From contig NZ_JAKCFA010000044.1 in assembly GCF_024198215.1 (NCBI RefSeq), positions 1 to 60,717 on the forward strand: a stretch of DNA of 60,717 bases. Reading direction: 5' to 3'. Below are positions 17,583 to 24,184 of the stretch, piece after piece. A program made the translations under genes and the position numbers. The DNA is from Myxococcus qinghaiensis (GTDB lineage: Bacteria > Myxococcota > Myxococcia > Myxococcales > Myxococcaceae). Within the stretch, counting starts at the first letter, position 1, and every line of letters begins with the position of its first letter. The notes below the pieces were generated by a model. The model was not told the DNA's origin and searched no databases. It saw only the letters and a program-made list of their open reading frames with translations.

Positions 17583-18872
17583 TCAGCGCAGGGTGGAGGC
17601 AAGGGGCGTGCTCTTCATTCGGGCGCAGGAGTCGCGGGCCCGCGCGATGGCCGTGCGTTGGCGGTGGGTGAAGGCCCGCGTGGGAATGACGTGCTGCCCG
17701 CCAGTCCGAATGGCCAGCTCTCGCGCCAGCACGTGCCGACGCCGCATGGGGCTGGACTCCAGGGCCTCCAGCAGCATCGGGCCGCTGAAGGGCTGGCCCA
17801 GGAGGTAGCGCTGGCCCTTCACGAAACGGCCGCGTGCCGTTTCCCACCACGTGCGCACGGAAGCCACTTCCGGCCAGGGAAGGTCATCCTCGGGATGGAG
17901 CGTGAGGTCCGCGTCCGGCTCATCCGATTCCCCTGGTGGCGGAGACGCACCTTCAGGCCTCTCTCCGGGAGGCAAGCAGTAGGGCCCCTCCAGGCGGAGG
18001 CCCGTCATGGCCGAGAAGGCTTCCCCGGCGAGCCGTGCCGCCGAGGCGTCCTCCATGAGCGCCAGGCAGGCCTCCATGGCTACCACCCGCCCGCTGAAGC
18101 CCAGTGCCCAGAGCGTCCGCGGCTGAAGCTCGGGTGTCTTCAGCCGCGTCACCAGCAGCGCCGCGTCCTCCTCGTCGCCGCCCATGGCCAGCAACTCCAG
18201 GGACTCCGGGGCATGTGCGCTCGGGCGCCGCACCGCCTCGCGGCACGCCTCCCAGGCCCTGCGCAGTCCTGAGGCCAGTCCCGCCTCCATGGCCGCCACG
18301 CGGATGCCGGGGTGCGCGGAGTCCAGTAGCGCGGACAGCCACCTTCGCGCGGACTCCTCCGGCAGCGGCTGGGCTCCATGCAGGGCCGCCATCCGCGCGC
18401 GTGGCTCGTCATGAAGAAAGAAGCGCTCCAACACCTCGACAGCGGCGTCTCTTCGGAAGGCCAGCACCCCCAAGGCGTGGGTCTGGAGGTCAGTGTCGCC
18501 CAGCTTCAGCAACGCGATGAGCGCCGGGCCCAACCCAGGCGCCTCACTGACTTCCAAGGCGCGGCTCATCGCGGTGCGTGTCTCGGTGTTGCCCTCGCGC
18601 AGACGCACCAACACCTCGTCCACCTTCCCGAGGGACAGCAGCGCATACGTAGCGGCGGAGATGCGTTCCTGCTCCTCCGAGTCGAAGGCGGGCCGCACCA
18701 CGGGGTCGAGCGCGGCCTCTTCCCCCAGTCCTTCCAGGTGGGCCAGCAAGCGCTCCTCGCGCTTCACCATCCCCTCCAATGTGCAGTCAGGAGCCAGCAG
18801 CGCTCGCTCCCGCTGCGTCCACCGGAAGGCCGCCTCGTCGAGGTGCTCCTCCCACACATCCACCAACACCAT
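17583..18872 (-). CDS. TIGR02270 family HEAT-repeat protein
   Basis: A 429-aa protein. The start (WEEHLDEAAFRWTQRERALL and LAHLEGLGEEAAL) is the recognisable beginning of the TIGR02270 family, known mostly from myxobacteria and other Proteobacteria in type VI secretion-type clusters. The middle is a HEAT-type helical solenoid (PALIALLKLGDTDLQTHALG, RRDAAVEVLERFFLHDEP), probably a scaffold. ATG 18872 follows GGGAGGGG at normal spacing. It is the first gene of the five-gene operon ending at 13400, so the operon promoter should lie in the ~100 bp upstream. Confidence 0.85.
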   Translation of the reverse strand: MVLVDVWEEHLDEAAFRWTQRERALLAPDCTLEGMVKREERLLAHLEGLGEEAALDPVVRPAFDSEEQERISAATYALLSLGKVDEVLVRLREGNTETRTAMSRALEVSEAPGLGPALIALLKLGDTDLQTHALGVLAFRRDAAVEVLERFFLHDEPRARMAALHGAQPLPEESARRWLSALLDSAHPGIRVAAMEAGLASGLRRAWEACREAVRRPSAHAPESLELLAMGGDEEDAALLVTRLKTPELQPRTLWALGFSGRVVAMEACLALMEDASAARLAGEAFSAMTGLRLEGPYCLPPGERPEGASPPPGESDEPDADLTLHPEDDLPWPEVASVRTWWETARGRFVKGQRYLLGQPFSGPMLLEALESSPMRRRHVLARELAIRTGGQHVIPTRAFTHRQRTAIARARDSCARMKSTPLASTLR

Positions 18873-19622
18873 GGTCTTCCCCTCCCTCTCGCGTCGTCGA
18901 ACCGTAGCGCTATGGCCTGACATGGCTTGGCGTTGCCTGTCCCGTGGAGGGCTCGCCCCTGCGAGTCATTGCCGCCCCGGTGGGCGCGCCTTGTCGTGGG
19001 TTGTTGGCTGCGGCAACAAACTTCTCGGACAGCCAGTGATTGGGGCGACGAGTGAGGCACCTCGCAGCGCTTGTTTCTGTCCACTTCCGGGCAAATGCTG
19101 TTGGCCATGCCGTCCCGGCGAGGCAGGGCCGACGTCAGCGCCAGCCCTGTGGGGAGATTCAAGTCGCAGGCCAACGTCGGCGGGTGTGTCCAACGGAGCC
19201 TTCCCGTCCGAACGAACGCGCGCTTGTCGCGGTCGGGGGATAGCGTACGAAGAGTCAGCCCAGGGAGCGCGGGCCGAAGGTGTGGCTGCGCGGGTGTGGC
19301 ACGCCCCCTGCTCCGCGCCGGCGCTATGGACATGAAGAGGCGGTGGGCGCTCTCGCAGCGATTGGGACGGGCGGAGATGGCACTTCAGGGGGCGCGCGCG
19401 ATGATGGACGGGAGTCTCGAATCCCGGATGATGCTGGCCAAGCGAAGCAGGAGTATGGGGCGGCCGAGGCCGCCGTGCTGGTGGCACTGGGCGCCCGAGC
19501 GGCCCTCTCGCTCGTGGAGGAGTGCCATGGTTCAGGCGAGGGGCCTCCTCAGGTGGCGCACGTGCTTGATGGCTTCTCGGCTGGTGGACACGGCGCCACT
19601 TCACACGGTACCCATCGTGCCC
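18873..19622. other. Region without a supported gene
   Basis: About 750 bp between the toxin operon and a cluster of small genes. Open frames here on both strands have the Arg/Pro-rich composition of high-GC shadows. A short inverted repeat (TTGTTG and CAACAA, 19001-19019) is too weak for a terminator. The tail of a minus-strand frame starting at 19892 passes through here. Confidence 0.4.
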
Positions 19623-19892
19623 ATGACGGACGAGGAACTCACAGCCCTCGAAAGGCACTACCTGCGGCTGCGGAGCGACGACCCTGCGGAGCAGGGGACG
19701 CCGCTGCAGCGCGCGGCTCAAGATGCTCTTCGCCTCCTGGGGGAAGGCGACCTCGACTTCCGGCTGTAACTCGCAGCCGCTGCTGTGCAGCGCCAGCTTC
19801 ACATCCACACGGGCGCCCGCGAGCGCCTTGCGAAGTGCCTCCGCCACGAGGGCTTCGATGGCCTGTTGCTTCGTCGCTATGGCGGGCCTCAC
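18966..19892 (-). CDS. Possible small gene coupled to the DUF2924-like/RHH gene (only its N-terminus convincing)
   Basis: A GTG at 19892 overlaps the stop of the DUF2924-like gene (GTGA). The frame begins RPAIATKQQAIEALVAEALR, then KALAGARVDVKLALHSSG and EVEVAFPQEAKSILSR, a believable alpha/beta start. After ~80 residues it turns Arg/Pro-rich like a shadow, although no stop occurs until 18966. The true end may be a frameshift near 19650. It conflicts with the tiny plus-strand frame at 19623-19769. Confidence 0.3.
   Translation of the reverse strand: MRPAIATKQQAIEALVAEALRKALAGARVDVKLALHSSGCELQPEVEVAFPQEAKSILSRALQRRPLLRRVVAPQPQVVPFEGCEFLVRHGHDGYRVKWRRVHQPRSHQARAPPEEAPRLNHGTPPRARGPLGRPVPPARRPRPPHTPASLGQHHPGFETPVHHRARPLKCHLRPSQSLRERPPPLHVHSAGAEQGACHTRAATPSARAPWADSSYAIPRPRQARVRSDGKAPLDTPADVGLRLESPHRAGADVGPASPGRHGQQHLPGSGQKQALRGASLVAPITGCPRSLLPQPTTHDKARPPGRQ
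19623..19769 (+). CDS. Possible 48-aa protein
   Basis: A short frame reading MTDEELTALERHYLRLRSDD and ending LLGEGDLDFRL. The composition is that of a normal acidic helical protein, unlike the surrounding frames, but there is no clear ribosome-binding site and it lies antisense to another possible gene. Listed because the sequence is convincingly protein-like. Confidence 0.3.
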   Translation: MTDEELTALERHYLRLRSDDPAEQGTPLQRAAQDALRLLGEGDLDFRL

Positions 19893-20506
19893 CCCACTTT
19901 CGGCGCGAAGAGCGCGGCGGCCTCGGTGGCGCCCATGGCCGTGAGTTCTCGGTGGACCGCGCGTCGGAAGAACTCCGTCCGGCTCGGGATGCCCGCGTCG
20001 CGCCAGGTCTTGTCGAGGCCTTCCAGGGCCTCCGCATCGAAGGAGAGGGGCATGACGCGCTTGCCGTCCTCGCGCACCTTCGCCTCGCGCTCTGGACGGG
20101 GACCCACCGGCACGCGGCCGGCCTCCACCTCCCGAATCTTCCACTTGAGGTAGGGGATGTCGCTGCTGCCCGTCGGGCGCCCGACGACTTCGCGGTACTT
20201 CGCCTGCAACCCCTCCAGCGACATGTCGGCGAAGCGCCCGCGCCTGCCGGAATGTTGCGTGCCCTCGGCCGTGGGGGTGGCCTGTGCGGCAGGCGCCGGA
20301 GGAGGAGCGATGGGGGCGGTAACCGTCACTCGGCGGGTGGGGCTGCGCCGCTTCTGCGCGGCGAGGGCCTCCTCGATGCGACGGATGAGGTGCTTCTTGT
20401 TGGGGCTGCGGGTCTCCTCGCCCACCACTTCGTGGTACCGGGCGCGCAGCTCCGTCAGGTTCATGGACTCTAGCTTCTTCGTCTTCGGTGCGGTGTTACG
20501 GGGCAT
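19889..20506 (-). CDS. DUF2924-like double motif protein with C-terminal ribbon-helix-helix domain
   Basis: A 205-aa protein. Two copies of a helical motif occur: LTELRARYHEVVGEETRSPN near residue 17 and LEGLQAKYREVVGRPTGSSD near residue 95. Both match the start of the DUF2924 protein encoded at 49175 (VPDLAAKYQELYGEPTRSRN). They are joined by an Ala/Pro linker. The C-terminus (VMPLSFDAEALEGLDKTWRD, then SRTEFFRRAVHREL) has the form of a ribbon-helix-helix DNA-binding unit. ATG 20506 follows AGGAAAG. A DNA-binding role, perhaps in a phage- or plasmid-derived element, is likely. It is close to the DUF6900 gene upstream on the same strand. Confidence 0.7.
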   Translation of the reverse strand: MPRNTAPKTKKLESMNLTELRARYHEVVGEETRSPNKKHLIRRIEEALAAQKRRSPTRRVTVTAPIAPPPAPAAQATPTAEGTQHSGRRGRFADMSLEGLQAKYREVVGRPTGSSDIPYLKWKIREVEAGRVPVGPRPEREAKVREDGKRVMPLSFDAEALEGLDKTWRDAGIPSRTEFFRRAVHRELTAMGATEAAALFAPKVG

Positions 20507-20619
20507 GGAGGTGCTTTCCTTCTCGGGCCGTGGGTACACGTCTGCCGTCCACGAGGGCGGCAGAGGGGCCCTCGTGCGGCGCTGCCCCGTTGGGCGGGGC
20601 GTCGGTGGTGGGTGGGGGA

Positions 20620-20844
20620 CTACGTGCTGCGGGGGCTGTTGGCGGCACGCACGCCGGCTTGGTAGGCCGCTTCGAGGGCATCCCTCAGTTGCCACACCGC
20701 CACCTCGTGGATGTCGAGGCTGTCGCTGTTGCGTGTCTTCAGCGTTTCGATGTTCATCTCCTCGCGCACAATGCGCTCGAGGGTCTCTGCAGGCGCCTGG
20801 GCGGGCTTCGAGGCGTTGGCGGGGCGGGGCTTGCGGGGTGTCAT
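20620..20844 (-). CDS. DUF6900 domain protein, 74 aa
   Basis: A small protein: a basic Ala/Pro-rich N-terminus, then a helical domain reading ETLERIVREEMNIETLKTRN and SDSLDIHEVAVWQLRDALEA, the recognisable core of DUF6900. These proteins are typical of plasmids and mobile elements and have no known function. ATG 20844 is preceded by GGAAG. A sequence at 20882-20916 upstream closely resembles the one upstream of the next gene, at the same distance from the start codon, which supports this start. Confidence 0.75.
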   Translation of the reverse strand: MTPRKPRPANASKPAQAPAETLERIVREEMNIETLKTRNSDSLDIHEVAVWQLRDALEAAYQAGVRAANSPRST

Positions 20845-20881
20845 TGTTTGTTCTTCCGTGCGCCTTGGGCGGCGCGCGTGA

Positions 20882-20916
20882 GGCATACGCGCTCTGCTTC
20901 TGGTGTATGACAAGTC
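20882..20916 (-). promoter_or_regulatory. Putative promoter of the DUF6900 gene (paired with 21248-21282)
   Basis: On the minus strand this 35-bp block starts GACTTGTCATAC and ends AGAGCGCGTATGCC. It matches 23 of 35 positions of the block at 21248-21282. TTGTCA and GTATGC, 18 bases apart, would serve as -35 and -10. The block ends 38 bp before the ATG, as in the sister copy. Confidence 0.5.
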
Positions 20917-21211
20917 ATTGTGCGCTGGGCTTTTGCAGATTCGCGAAGCACTCCAGGTCGATGGGGCGCGCGTCGAAATGGACGAAGCTGCTGGAGCCGT
21001 CCGGGAGAATGGGGGCGATGTCGAGGCAGTCAACCTCCGTGACACCACCGAGGCGCTCCAACGTCTCGTTGAGCCGGACGTAGAAGCCGGCATCGTCGGG
21101 GTCCGCGTCCGGGCTGAGCCCGCCGTGTAGCACCGCGAAGATGCGGACCTGCTGTCCCTTGAGGCCGGGAATCTCGTCGCCGATATAGGTGGTGGAGCTG
21201 CCGATAACCAT
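20915..21211 (-). CDS. Hypothetical protein, 98 aa
   Basis: A small acidic soluble protein (VIGSSTTYIGDEIPGLKGQQ at the start, FAVLHGGLSPDADPDDAG in the middle, ending FANLQKPSAQ). The beta-rich pattern at the N-terminus suggests a compact fold. No family was recognised. ATG 21211 is preceded by GGGAGA at normal spacing and by a promoter-like repeat at 21248-21282. The same frame is open back to an ATG at 21463 that overlaps an upstream stop (TGATG). That longer form has a poorly conserved-looking middle and is less likely. Confidence 0.6.
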   Translation of the reverse strand: MVIGSSTTYIGDEIPGLKGQQVRIFAVLHGGLSPDADPDDAGFYVRLNETLERLGGVTEVDCLDIAPILPDGSSSFVHFDARPIDLECFANLQKPSAQ

Positions 21212-21247
21212 AGGTGTCTCCCTGGCGCGCAGTGGGGTGCGCGCGAA

Positions 21248-21282
21248 GACATACACGCTCTGTCTTCGAGACATAGCAAGTC
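21248..21282 (-). promoter_or_regulatory. Putative promoter of the 98-aa gene (paired with 20882-20916)
   Basis: Minus-strand block starting GACTTGCTATG and ending AGAGCGTGTATGTC. TTGCTA and GTATGT are 18 bases apart. It lies 37 bp upstream of the ATG at 21211, the same arrangement as at 20882-20916, so the two genes appear to be co-regulated. Confidence 0.5.
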
Positions 21283-21462
21283 GAGGAGAGAGGGATTCGG
21301 GCCGCCCGGGGCATGGTGGACGCGGGAGGGCTCTGCTTCGCTGGCAGCGTATGTCTATCGACTGGACTCCCAGGGCGCGTGGCTGCTCGTCGGGCGGCCC
21401 CTCGATTCGGAGGCCCCGCGGAAACCAGCGCTCGCGAGCCTCCTGCGACAGGGGACGCACCA

Positions 21463-21744
21463 TCACCGTGCTGGCGCCGCCCCCTTGGGCTTGAGCGCGG
21501 TGTACAAGCGCCCGCGCTGGACGAGCTCCGCGTGTAGGTGGCCGACGAGGAGTTGGTGCAGGTGTCCGAAGCTGCCGGGCGCCGGTTGGTCCGGCTCGTC
21601 CTCATCCTCGCGGATGAGGAACTCGGTGGAGCGGCAGGTGGGGTAGGGCGGAAGCTGAATGAGGCTGTCGTCTACGTCCTCCCGGCGGGCGACGCCTACC
21701 TCCAGGGAGTCGAGGAAGAGGCGATTGCTACTGCCGCACCGGGC
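21463..21744 (-). pseudogene. Coding-like frame with no start codon
   Basis: This minus-strand frame reads as a normal protein (SLEVGVARREDVDDSLIQLP, STEFLIREDEDEPDQPAPGS, ELVQRGRLYTALKPKGAAPA) and stops with TGA at 21463. Upstream it is closed by a stop at 21745-21747, and no ATG, GTG or TTG lies between. Either an unusual start codon is used or the 5' end was lost through a frameshift. The family was not recognised. Confidence 0.45.
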
Positions 21745-21797
21745 TCAGCGCTGAAGCACGTCCTCAGCGGTGACTTCGTGAATGGCCCTGGGAGTCC

Positions 21798-22690
21798 TCA
21801 CGCGACAGCGGTGTACGAGCCGAACCAGTACGTCGCGGTGAGAGGTTGAAGGTTTTGGTGGCTGTAGAAGGCGATGCCGTCTCTGTCCGGAACCATGACG
21901 AAGGGGTTGCCGACGAAGCTGTCGCTGGGGGGCGTAGGGGGTGAGGGGATGGAGGAGGGCGCGCTGGGAAAGCGACTGCGGAACGTCACCGAGCCGCCTC
22001 CGGTGAGGTTGTTGTGGGCGACGGTGTCGCTGTTGCTGTACTGGAGGTCAAGCCGACCTACCTCGCGAACGTTGCCCGTCACCTCGAAGGCCGTGTTGTT
22101 AGCGGTGCTACTCATGGGGAGCCGCCAGGTGCGCGTCCAGTTGGTGAAGGTGAAGCCAGTGCTGGCGTCATGGAGGAACTCCGCCTCGTTGCGTGAGAGG
22201 CGAAAGCCGCCGGAGGCCGTCCCGCTGGTGTCCCGGGCCCAGGCACTTCCATTTCAGTCCCATGGAGGGTGAACCACACCGAGTCGTCGTCGGCGTGGAG
22301 GCGCAGGCGCGCGGCGGCGCCCCCCAGCGCCCAGGGCGTCGAGGAGGAGGACGCGGCCAGAGCGCAGCCTGGGCTGGAGGATGGCCATGTGCTGTCCCAC
22401 CGCCGTCTCGTTGCCGCGGAAGTGCCCCCCGCTGTAGGCGAAGAGGACCCCGGTGAGGGCTGCCTCGATGGTACCTGCCGCGAGGAGGTCGCCCGTGTCC
22501 GCGACGGAGCCGGCGGAGGCTGCGTGGGCCTCCGTCCCCTGTGTGATGTGTCCGTTGAGGAAGCCCAGCAGCGCGGCCACTTGCTGCCGCAGGTTGCTGG
22601 CGGGGATTGCATGGGGCGTCCCGGCCAGCGCGTTTCCTCCGACGCGGGAAGCGCCGGGACTGCCGGCCGTTGTCTCTCCGAAGCCGGCGT
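21798..22690 (-). pseudogene. Truncated, frameshifted phage-tail-type structural gene
   Basis: Three overlapping minus-strand frames join into one protein of about 290 residues: NLRQQVAALLGFLNGHITQG through FAYSGGHFRGNETAVGQHMA, then RLRLHADDDSVWFTLHGTEM, then ARDTSGTASGGFRLSRNEAE through TFRSRFPSAPS and the end TATYWFGSYTAVA. Frame changes occur at a G-run near 22320 and again near 22255. The beta-rich, Gly/Ser/Thr-rich style resembles tail-fibre or receptor-binding proteins, but no family was identified. The 5' end is missing: coding sequence begins right at the terminator at 22691-22724. Sequencing error could account for the indels, but not for the missing start. Confidence 0.5.
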
Positions 22691-22724
22691 TAAAAAGAGC
22701 GGGGTCGCGTTTTCGCGACCCCGC
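22691..22724 (-). terminator. Rho-independent terminator of the left operon
   Basis: A perfect 11-bp hairpin (GCGGGGTCGCG and CGCGACCCCGC, four-base loop) at 22699-22724. It is followed on the minus strand by CTCTTTTTAA. It ends transcription arriving from the minus-strand operon at 24009-22917. Confidence 0.9.
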
Positions 22725-22916
22725 GTGAATGGCTCCGCATGGGGAACTGCCCGCTAACCCGTTCGTGGCGCTCTTGGCGAGACGGGTTCTCGCTGCTCGC
22801 ACCGTCCCGGAAACGCGAACGCTTGCGAATCCAGATGGTTGAGCAACGCGAGCCGAGACGCTCTCACTGATGAGCACCGTCCCGCGAGGAACGCGGGCAC
22901 CATTCGTCGCGTGCCC
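22725..22916 (-). ncRNA. Candidate structured RNA at the 3' end of the left operon
   Basis: About 190 bp between the last membrane-protein gene and the terminator, with no gene but a chain of hairpins on the minus strand: CCCGCG/CGCGGG (22881-22897), CTCA/TGAG, GAGA/TCTC and AACCCGT/ACGGGTT. One segment reads GCTCATCAGTGAGAGC, the shape of a tRNA D-arm, but no anticodon or T-arm completes a tRNA. RtcR-controlled operons in other bacteria can encode Y-RNAs with tRNA-like parts, which makes a transcribed RNA plausible here. The call is tentative. Confidence 0.35.
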
Positions 22917-23117
22917 TCAGGCCCGCCCGCGCAGCATCGCGGTGGCGGCCTTCCCGACGACGACAAGCGTCCCGCCGCTCGCGACGATGAGACCCTCGGT
23001 TGCGATGGCGTAGGCCAGCGCACCTCCGGTCGCGACGACTGCGATGCCGCCAGCGATCCCCAGGGCAAGCTTCTCCCCATCGGACCGCCGCTCCCACCAG
23101 CGCGCGAGGCTGCTCAT
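22917..23117 (-). CDS. Small Gly/Ala-rich membrane protein, 66 aa
   Basis: A basic and charged N-terminus (SSLARWWERRSDGEKLALGI) is followed by a continuous Gly/Ala/Val segment (GIAGGIAVVATGGALAYAIA and GLIVASGGTLVVVG) long enough for one or two membrane spans, then a short basic tail. No family was recognised. Glycine-zipper-like spacing is typical of peptides that oligomerise in membranes. It is the last of four genes in the left operon and overlaps the preceding one (ATGA). Expression should depend on the sigma-54-type promoter at 24061-24076. Confidence 0.75.
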   Translation of the reverse strand: MSSLARWWERRSDGEKLALGIAGGIAVVATGGALAYAIATEGLIVASGGTLVVVGKAATAMLRGRA

Positions 23118-23335
23118 CGTGCGCCTCCCATGCCGGCCTTCTCACCAACGACGACCCCGACGGCGTCGTCACCGATGGACGCTCCAACCGCCGCACCGAT
23201 GGGACTACCGAGGACCGAACCCACGACGCCACTGATGGAGGCGCCGACGCTCGCCGAAATGCCGCGACGACGGTGCTCCTCGGGAACCTGCTGCAGCGCC
23301 TCTTCCGCGTGTTTCGTCAACTCGTTCTTCTGCAT
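23114..23335 (-). CDS. Small glycine-zipper membrane protein, 73 aa
   Basis: The N-terminal third is charged (MQKNELTKHAEEALQQVPEE). The remainder is a Gly/Ala/Ser/Val zipper (ISASVGASISGVVGSVLGSP, IGAAVGASIGDDAVGVVVGE). The pattern of glycine every fourth residue is that of glycine-zipper proteins, which form helix bundles in membranes, including bacteriocins and stress proteins. ATG 23335 has AAGGAG about eight bases upstream. An in-frame ATG at 23353 overlaps the previous stop and is the alternative. It belongs to the left operon and overlaps the next gene by 4 bp. Confidence 0.75.
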   Translation of the reverse strand: MQKNELTKHAEEALQQVPEEHRRRGISASVGASISGVVGSVLGSPIGAAVGASIGDDAVGVVVGEKAGMGGAR

Positions 23336-23349
23336 GCGCCCGTTCTCCT

Positions 23350-23619
23350 TCATCCGAAGATCCACTTGGCGACGCGGTACGCGCCGTACCCGACGCCGGC
23401 AGCGACGGCCGCGCCCGCCACGACCGGACCGCCGACGGCGGCGATGCCCACTGACAGCGCGGGCCCGCCGAGGCCGACCGAGCCCGCGACCATCTGCGCC
23501 ACCGCGTAGCCACCGAGGTTCGCAGCAGGGCCCGAAAGCGCCGCCGTCGCGCCAACGAGGCTCGCGCCCGTTCCGGCGCCAGCGACGACGCCAGTGATCT
23601 TTGCCTTGTGCTTGCTCAT
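23350..23619 (-). CDS. Gly/Ala-rich membrane protein, 89 aa
   Basis: A short basic start (MSKHKAKITG) precedes two or three hydrophobic Gly/Ala/Val segments (AGAGTGASLVGATAALSGPA, AVAQMVAGSVGLGGPALSVG, PVVAGAAVAAGVGYGAYRVA) and a C-terminal KWIFG. It resembles glycine-zipper and holin-like peptides in composition, but no family was recognised. GGAGG lies about five bases before ATG 23619. The start is 12 bp after the DUF697-like stop, so both are on one transcript. Confidence 0.75.
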   Translation of the reverse strand: MSKHKAKITGVVAGAGTGASLVGATAALSGPAANLGGYAVAQMVAGSVGLGGPALSVGIAAVGGPVVAGAAVAAGVGYGAYRVAKWIFG

Positions 23620-23631
23620 GGTGTCCTCCGC

Positions 23632-24009
23632 TCAGGCCGCAGCCCGCTCCTCGCCGAAGTACGCGTCCGCCGCCCAGCCGACCGCCTCCGTCAGTGCGGC
23701 CGCCGTCGACGCGTTGATGGCGTTGCCCCAACCCGGCACCCACCCGACGAGCCACTGGCTGATGCCGCGCCCGACGTGCGTCGCCGTGAACGTCAGGAGC
23801 AACTCGGCGGCGGCGGCCTTGGTGATCGCCGCCCCGTGCTCGCGGGCGACGGCGATGATCATTGTCGTCTGGATGCCCGCGAGGACCGGCGCGTCCGAGC
23901 CGGGGATCTGCGCGAGGCCAGCGCCGACGGCAGCAGCCGCAGTGGCGGCGGTGTGAACGATACCGTGGACCTTCTGGTTCGTCGTCAGGGCGGCGGATTT
24001 GGTCGGCAT
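23632..24009 (-). CDS. DUF697-like membrane-associated protein, 125 aa
   Basis: The sequence GIQTTMIIAVAREHGAAITK, then LLTFTATHVGRGISQWLVGW and VPGWGNAINASTAAALTEAV, matches the pattern of DUF697, a hydrophobic domain known from GTPase-linked and stress-related membrane proteins. There is no GTPase part here. It is the first gene of the left operon. The start at 24009 has AAGGAG about 13 bases upstream, and a -24/-12 promoter lies at 24061-24076. It is divergently arranged with the CARF-domain activator. I infer a membrane effector or sensor role, with low certainty about function. Confidence 0.75.
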   Translation of the reverse strand: MPTKSAALTTNQKVHGIVHTAATAAAAVGAGLAQIPGSDAPVLAGIQTTMIIAVAREHGAAITKAAAAELLLTFTATHVGRGISQWLVGWVPGWGNAINASTAAALTEAVGWAADAYFGEERAAA

Positions 24010-24060
24010 GGTGTGGTCTTCATCTCCTTGGGGACTGCAAGAGGCAGCGAGCGCGTACTC

Positions 24061-24076
24061 AGCAGGAGATGTGCCA
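24061..24076 (-). promoter_or_regulatory. Sigma-54 type -24/-12 promoter, left operon
   Basis: Minus-strand sequence TGGCACATCTCCTGCT: GG and GC are separated by exactly 10 bases, as the sigma-54 consensus requires. The predicted start is near 24050, about 40 bases before the first gene of the left operon. It sits in the divergent space next to a sigma-54 activator gene. Confidence 0.75.
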
Positions 24077-24184
24077 CCTTGTTCGAGGACTCGACCAAGT
24101 CGAGATCACGAAGGTTACGGAGCGCATCTCAGGCGCGGCGCAAGGTTCGTTGTGCATGTGCAAGAAGTCTTGTACCGTCGTGGC

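Noticed and set aside
22725..22916. A complete tRNA or hammerhead ribozyme (CTGATGAG present on the plus strand)
   Set aside because: Only a D-arm-like hairpin can be drawn; no anticodon arm or T-arm fits, and the conserved GAAA partner of a hammerhead core is missing in the right place.
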